Assembly (NCBI GenBank): GCA_019417045.1 | Contig: DXWE01000004.1 | Coordinates: forward strand, 1 to 15,153 | DNA: 15,153 bases | From: Oscillospiraceae bacterium | GTDB lineage: Bacteria > Bacillota > Clostridia > Oscillospirales > Acutalibacteraceae | Reading direction: 5' to 3' | In this document: positions 12,960-15,153 of the stretch, piece by piece | How positions within the stretch are numbered: the first letter of the stretch is position 1 | Layout of the letters: every line of letters begins with the position of its first letter | Notes under the pieces: generated by a model | Database searches by the model: none | Told to the model about the DNA's origin: nothing | Seen by the model: the letters and a program-made list of their open reading frames with translations, nothing else | Made by a program: the position numbers and the translations under genes

Positions 12960-15153
12960 GCCGCGTCACCGCCTTCCCCGAGCTGCGAGGTCTGCACCGA
13001 GACGGCAGACTGCGCGGGCACCGAGACAGAGCCCTGCGTATACGTCTCGGCGCTGTAATTGACCACCACGCTCCAGCCGTTGTCATAGGTCGACACGGCG
13101 ACGTTGTCCCGCACCACCTGCCGGTCGGTCAGCAGCGCGCCCGACACCGGGGCGAGCACCGCGTTGACCGTCTGGTAGATCGCGACAATGTCGTCCGACA
13201 GGCTGTCGAAGTGGGTGGCGAACTGGGTGAGGGAGTTGGTCTTGGTCAGCGCCGAGGAGGAGGCCTCGGTGACGGTGAACTGCGGATAGAGGTTGAAATC
13301 GATGAGCTTCAGCACGGAGGCGTCGCCCGCGCGCAGTACCGTATCCGAACGGGCGTACAGATCCACACTGCCGCCCAGCACGATCTGCAAAAACGGCACC
13401 GCGTCCGTCTCGTACAGCAGGTAGGAGTGATTGGCCGGCAGATCGTAGGCAGCGCTTGCGAAGGGGAACGCATAGGCGTTCGGCGCCTGTAAGAGCAGGG
13501 AATCCTGCTGGTTTTGCAGCGCATCGAGCAGGGAGACCACCGTGTCCCTGGCCTGCAGCCGGGAATAGCTCGACCCCGACTTGTAATTGGCGATGAGCAG
13601 GTTGGGCAGGGAGGAGACCGCGAGGGAGGAGAGCAGCCCGTCCTCGCCGGCGGCCTGCACGATGTCCGCCACGGTCTCGAGGTTGGCGAAGTGGATCTCC
13701 TCGTCGAGATACCCGTAGTAGTCGTCGTAGGCAAATACCCGGTTGATCGCATAGGCGAGCTCGTTGTTGGACACCTGCCCGTCAAACGCGGTCATCAGGT
13801 CCTTGCGCCACACCAGCTGCATCCCGAGGGATTGCAGCTCTTCCAGCTCGGACTTTGAGCCCACCTTGCCCCACAGGGAGAAGTCGTCGAGATCCTCCCG
13901 GCTGTATCCGCCCTTGGAGGCGCCGCGCAGGGAATAGAGGATGTTGTGAATCCCTGCACCGGACAACACCTCCTGCCATCGGGACAGGTCGGTCAGTTCG
14001 GTGAGCACCACGCCGGTGGTGAGCAGTCCGTTGCTCTCACTCTCGCCCATCAGGCAGTCGAGCAGCAGCGGGATGTCCCCGCTCTTCGTGCCGGAGGGGG
14101 ACAGCACACCCGCATCGATCAGCTCCTGCCGGTAGGCCTTGGCCATCCCGACGTAGCTCGCCTCCTCCTGCGCGAGGAAGGTCATGGTGAACGAGGCGTT
14201 GACCACGTTCTGTTCCCCCTGCACCATCAGGAAGCCGGAATTGGTGTTGTCCTGCTGGTTGTACATCTCGTTATAGATGAAATGCGGGGCGATCCAGTAC
14301 CAGTCGATCACGTTGCCGGCGGGATTGGCGACAATGTCGCAGTATTCCGCGCCCTGCGTCACCTGGTAGAGCACCGCGTTCTGGCGGGAGCCGTGCACCG
14401 TCCCGAACACCGGCAGGCGCACCGACTCCCGGTCGGGCTTCGGCACCTTGTTGGTGGAGACGTTGCCCGCGCCGATCCCGGTGATGGAGACGTCGTTGCC
14501 GTAGATGTGGCCGGTATACTGGCCGGTCCCCGTCATGGAGGCGCCGAACCGGATCAGCGCGCCCGACCCGTCCGGCACGAACAGATAGCCGGCGCCCTGG
14601 TTGGCCATGGTGGCGCCGAAGAAGGGGAGCACATAGAGTTTCGAGAGCACGATCCCCTCGTCCTCGCCCACGATCTCCTCGTCCGGCACCTCGACCGTCA
14701 GCTTGTCGTCCTCGAGCGTGAACCGCAGCAGCAGCGAGAGCTTGGCCCGCTGGAAGGTGAGCCGCACCTCGAACCCGTTGTCGAGATAGGTGGTCTGCTG
14801 GCTGTCAAAGTCCGGGTTGAGCTCGGAGGTCGTCATGGTGGAGCGGGTGATGAACTCCGCGGAGGCGAGCGCGTGGGAGAACCCCTGCCATCTGGCGGAG
14901 AGGGACTCGGTGGCCTCGTTCTGCTGGCCGCTCGACCAGAGATAGCCGTTGCGGCGGTCCTCCACCTTGAGGATGGAGGTGCTCTCGTTATAATAGAGCC
15001 GCAGTGTGTCGCTCTCGCACACCAGGCGGTCGCCCTCGATCAGGACGTCGCTCGGATGCGATCCCTCCACATCCGCCTTCACGACGCTCGCGTCCATGTA
15101 GGTGGTCGAAGACCAGCCGTCGGTCGCGCCGCCGGTCGTGTCTTCGGAGCCGC
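12956..15153 (-). CDS. DUF5696-like protein, N-terminus beyond the window
   Basis: The reading frame stays open to the right edge, so the start is missing; the ATG at 15097 is internal to a Gly/Ser/Thr/Asp linker and is unlikely to be the true start. At least 730 residues are present. The first part resembles a sugar-enzyme beta-sandwich (YYNESTSILKVEDRRNGYLW, about 14940-15000). A central part has alternating strand/helix texture with GAGYLFVPDGSGALIRFG and DAVPFLQIVLGG. The end is a beta-rich domain with DNGWSVVVNYSAETY. The overall look fits DUF5696 proteins that I associate with sugar ABC permeases in Bacillota. The linker suggests an exported, perhaps lipid-anchored protein, but no signal is visible here. 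It overlaps the first permease gene by four bases. Function is unknown; a carbohydrate-active enzyme or sugar-binding role is plausible. Confidence 0.75.
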   Translation of the reverse strand, partial: GSEDTTGGATDGWSSTTYMDASVVKADVEGSHPSDVLIEGDRLVCESDTLRLYYNESTSILKVEDRRNGYLWSSGQQNEATESLSARWQGFSHALASAEFITRSTMTTSELNPDFDSQQTTYLDNGFEVRLTFQRAKLSLLLRFTLEDDKLTVEVPDEEIVGEDEGIVLSKLYVLPFFGATMANQGAGYLFVPDGSGALIRFGASMTGTGQYTGHIYGNDVSITGIGAGNVSTNKVPKPDRESVRLPVFGTVHGSRQNAVLYQVTQGAEYCDIVANPAGNVIDWYWIAPHFIYNEMYNQQDNTNSGFLMVQGEQNVVNASFTMTFLAQEEASYVGMAKAYRQELIDAGVLSPSGTKSGDIPLLLDCLMGESESNGLLTTGVVLTELTDLSRWQEVLSGAGIHNILYSLRGASKGGYSREDLDDFSLWGKVGSKSELEELQSLGMQLVWRKDLMTAFDGQVSNNELAYAINRVFAYDDYYGYLDEEIHFANLETVADIVQAAGEDGLLSSLAVSSLPNLLIANYKSGSSYSRLQARDTVVSLLDALQNQQDSLLLQAPNAYAFPFASAAYDLPANHSYLLYETDAVPFLQIVLGGSVDLYARSDTVLRAGDASVLKLIDFNLYPQFTVTEASSSALTKTNSLTQFATHFDSLSDDIVAIYQTVNAVLAPVSGALLTDRQVVRDNVAVSTYDNGWSVVVNYSAETYTQGSVSVPAQSAVSVQTSQLGEGGDAA

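Overview
The window is a chromosomal replication-origin neighbourhood from a Gram-positive, GC-rich Bacillota, followed by metabolic genes. The order dnaN - dnaA - (divergent) rpmH - rnpA - yidD - yidC - jag is the conserved origin block. The single-membrane type YidC, the Jag protein and the GC-rich codon use suggest a clostridial lineage, with Oscillospiraceae/Ruminococcaceae-like gut bacteria as my best guess. That placement is inference. I see no rRNA, tRNA, insertion sequence, prophage or CRISPR array.

Region 1 (1-2525) holds the 5' part of dnaN (sliding clamp), a 310-bp dnaA-dnaN spacer that looks like oriC, dnaA, and an AT-rich spacer upstream of dnaA. The oriC-like spacer carries at least seven variant DnaA boxes, a box/GC-spacer/DnaA-trio-like element and an AT-rich tract beside dnaN. 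The AT-rich spacer carries divergent sigma-A-type promoters for dnaA and rpmH.

Region 2 (2526-5680, plus strand) is the L34 / RNase P protein / membrane-insertion cluster: rpmH, a terminator-like hairpin, then rnpA, yidD and yidC packed together, then jag, closed by a strong bidirectional terminator. YidC has a long outer loop and a long charged tail. Jag has a basic Arg/Gly/Ser tail beyond its KH and R3H domains. The mnmE-mnmG-rsmG genes that often follow jag are absent here.

Region 3 (5720-7774) has trmL on the minus strand (tRNA wobble 2'-O-methyltransferase) and, divergently, a sodium:solute symporter of unknown substrate. It ends with a GC-rich hairpin between converging genes.

Region 4 (7800-15153, minus strand) is a tightly packed carbohydrate-use operon. 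In transcription order it encodes a DUF5696-like protein cut by the window edge, a MalF-type permease, a MalG-type permease, a surface lipoprotein with a glycoside-hydrolase-like barrel, and a cytoplasmic DUF2961/GH172-family enzyme. Two junctions have ATGA overlaps. The layout suggests cleavage of a glycan at the surface, import through an ABC transporter, and a final cytoplasmic step by the GH172 enzyme, possibly on a furanoside (fructose- or arabinofuranose-containing) oligosaccharide. The binding protein and ATPase are not in the window. The operon runs head-on to the replication fork expected from the origin. This locus is the best candidate here for an undescribed system.
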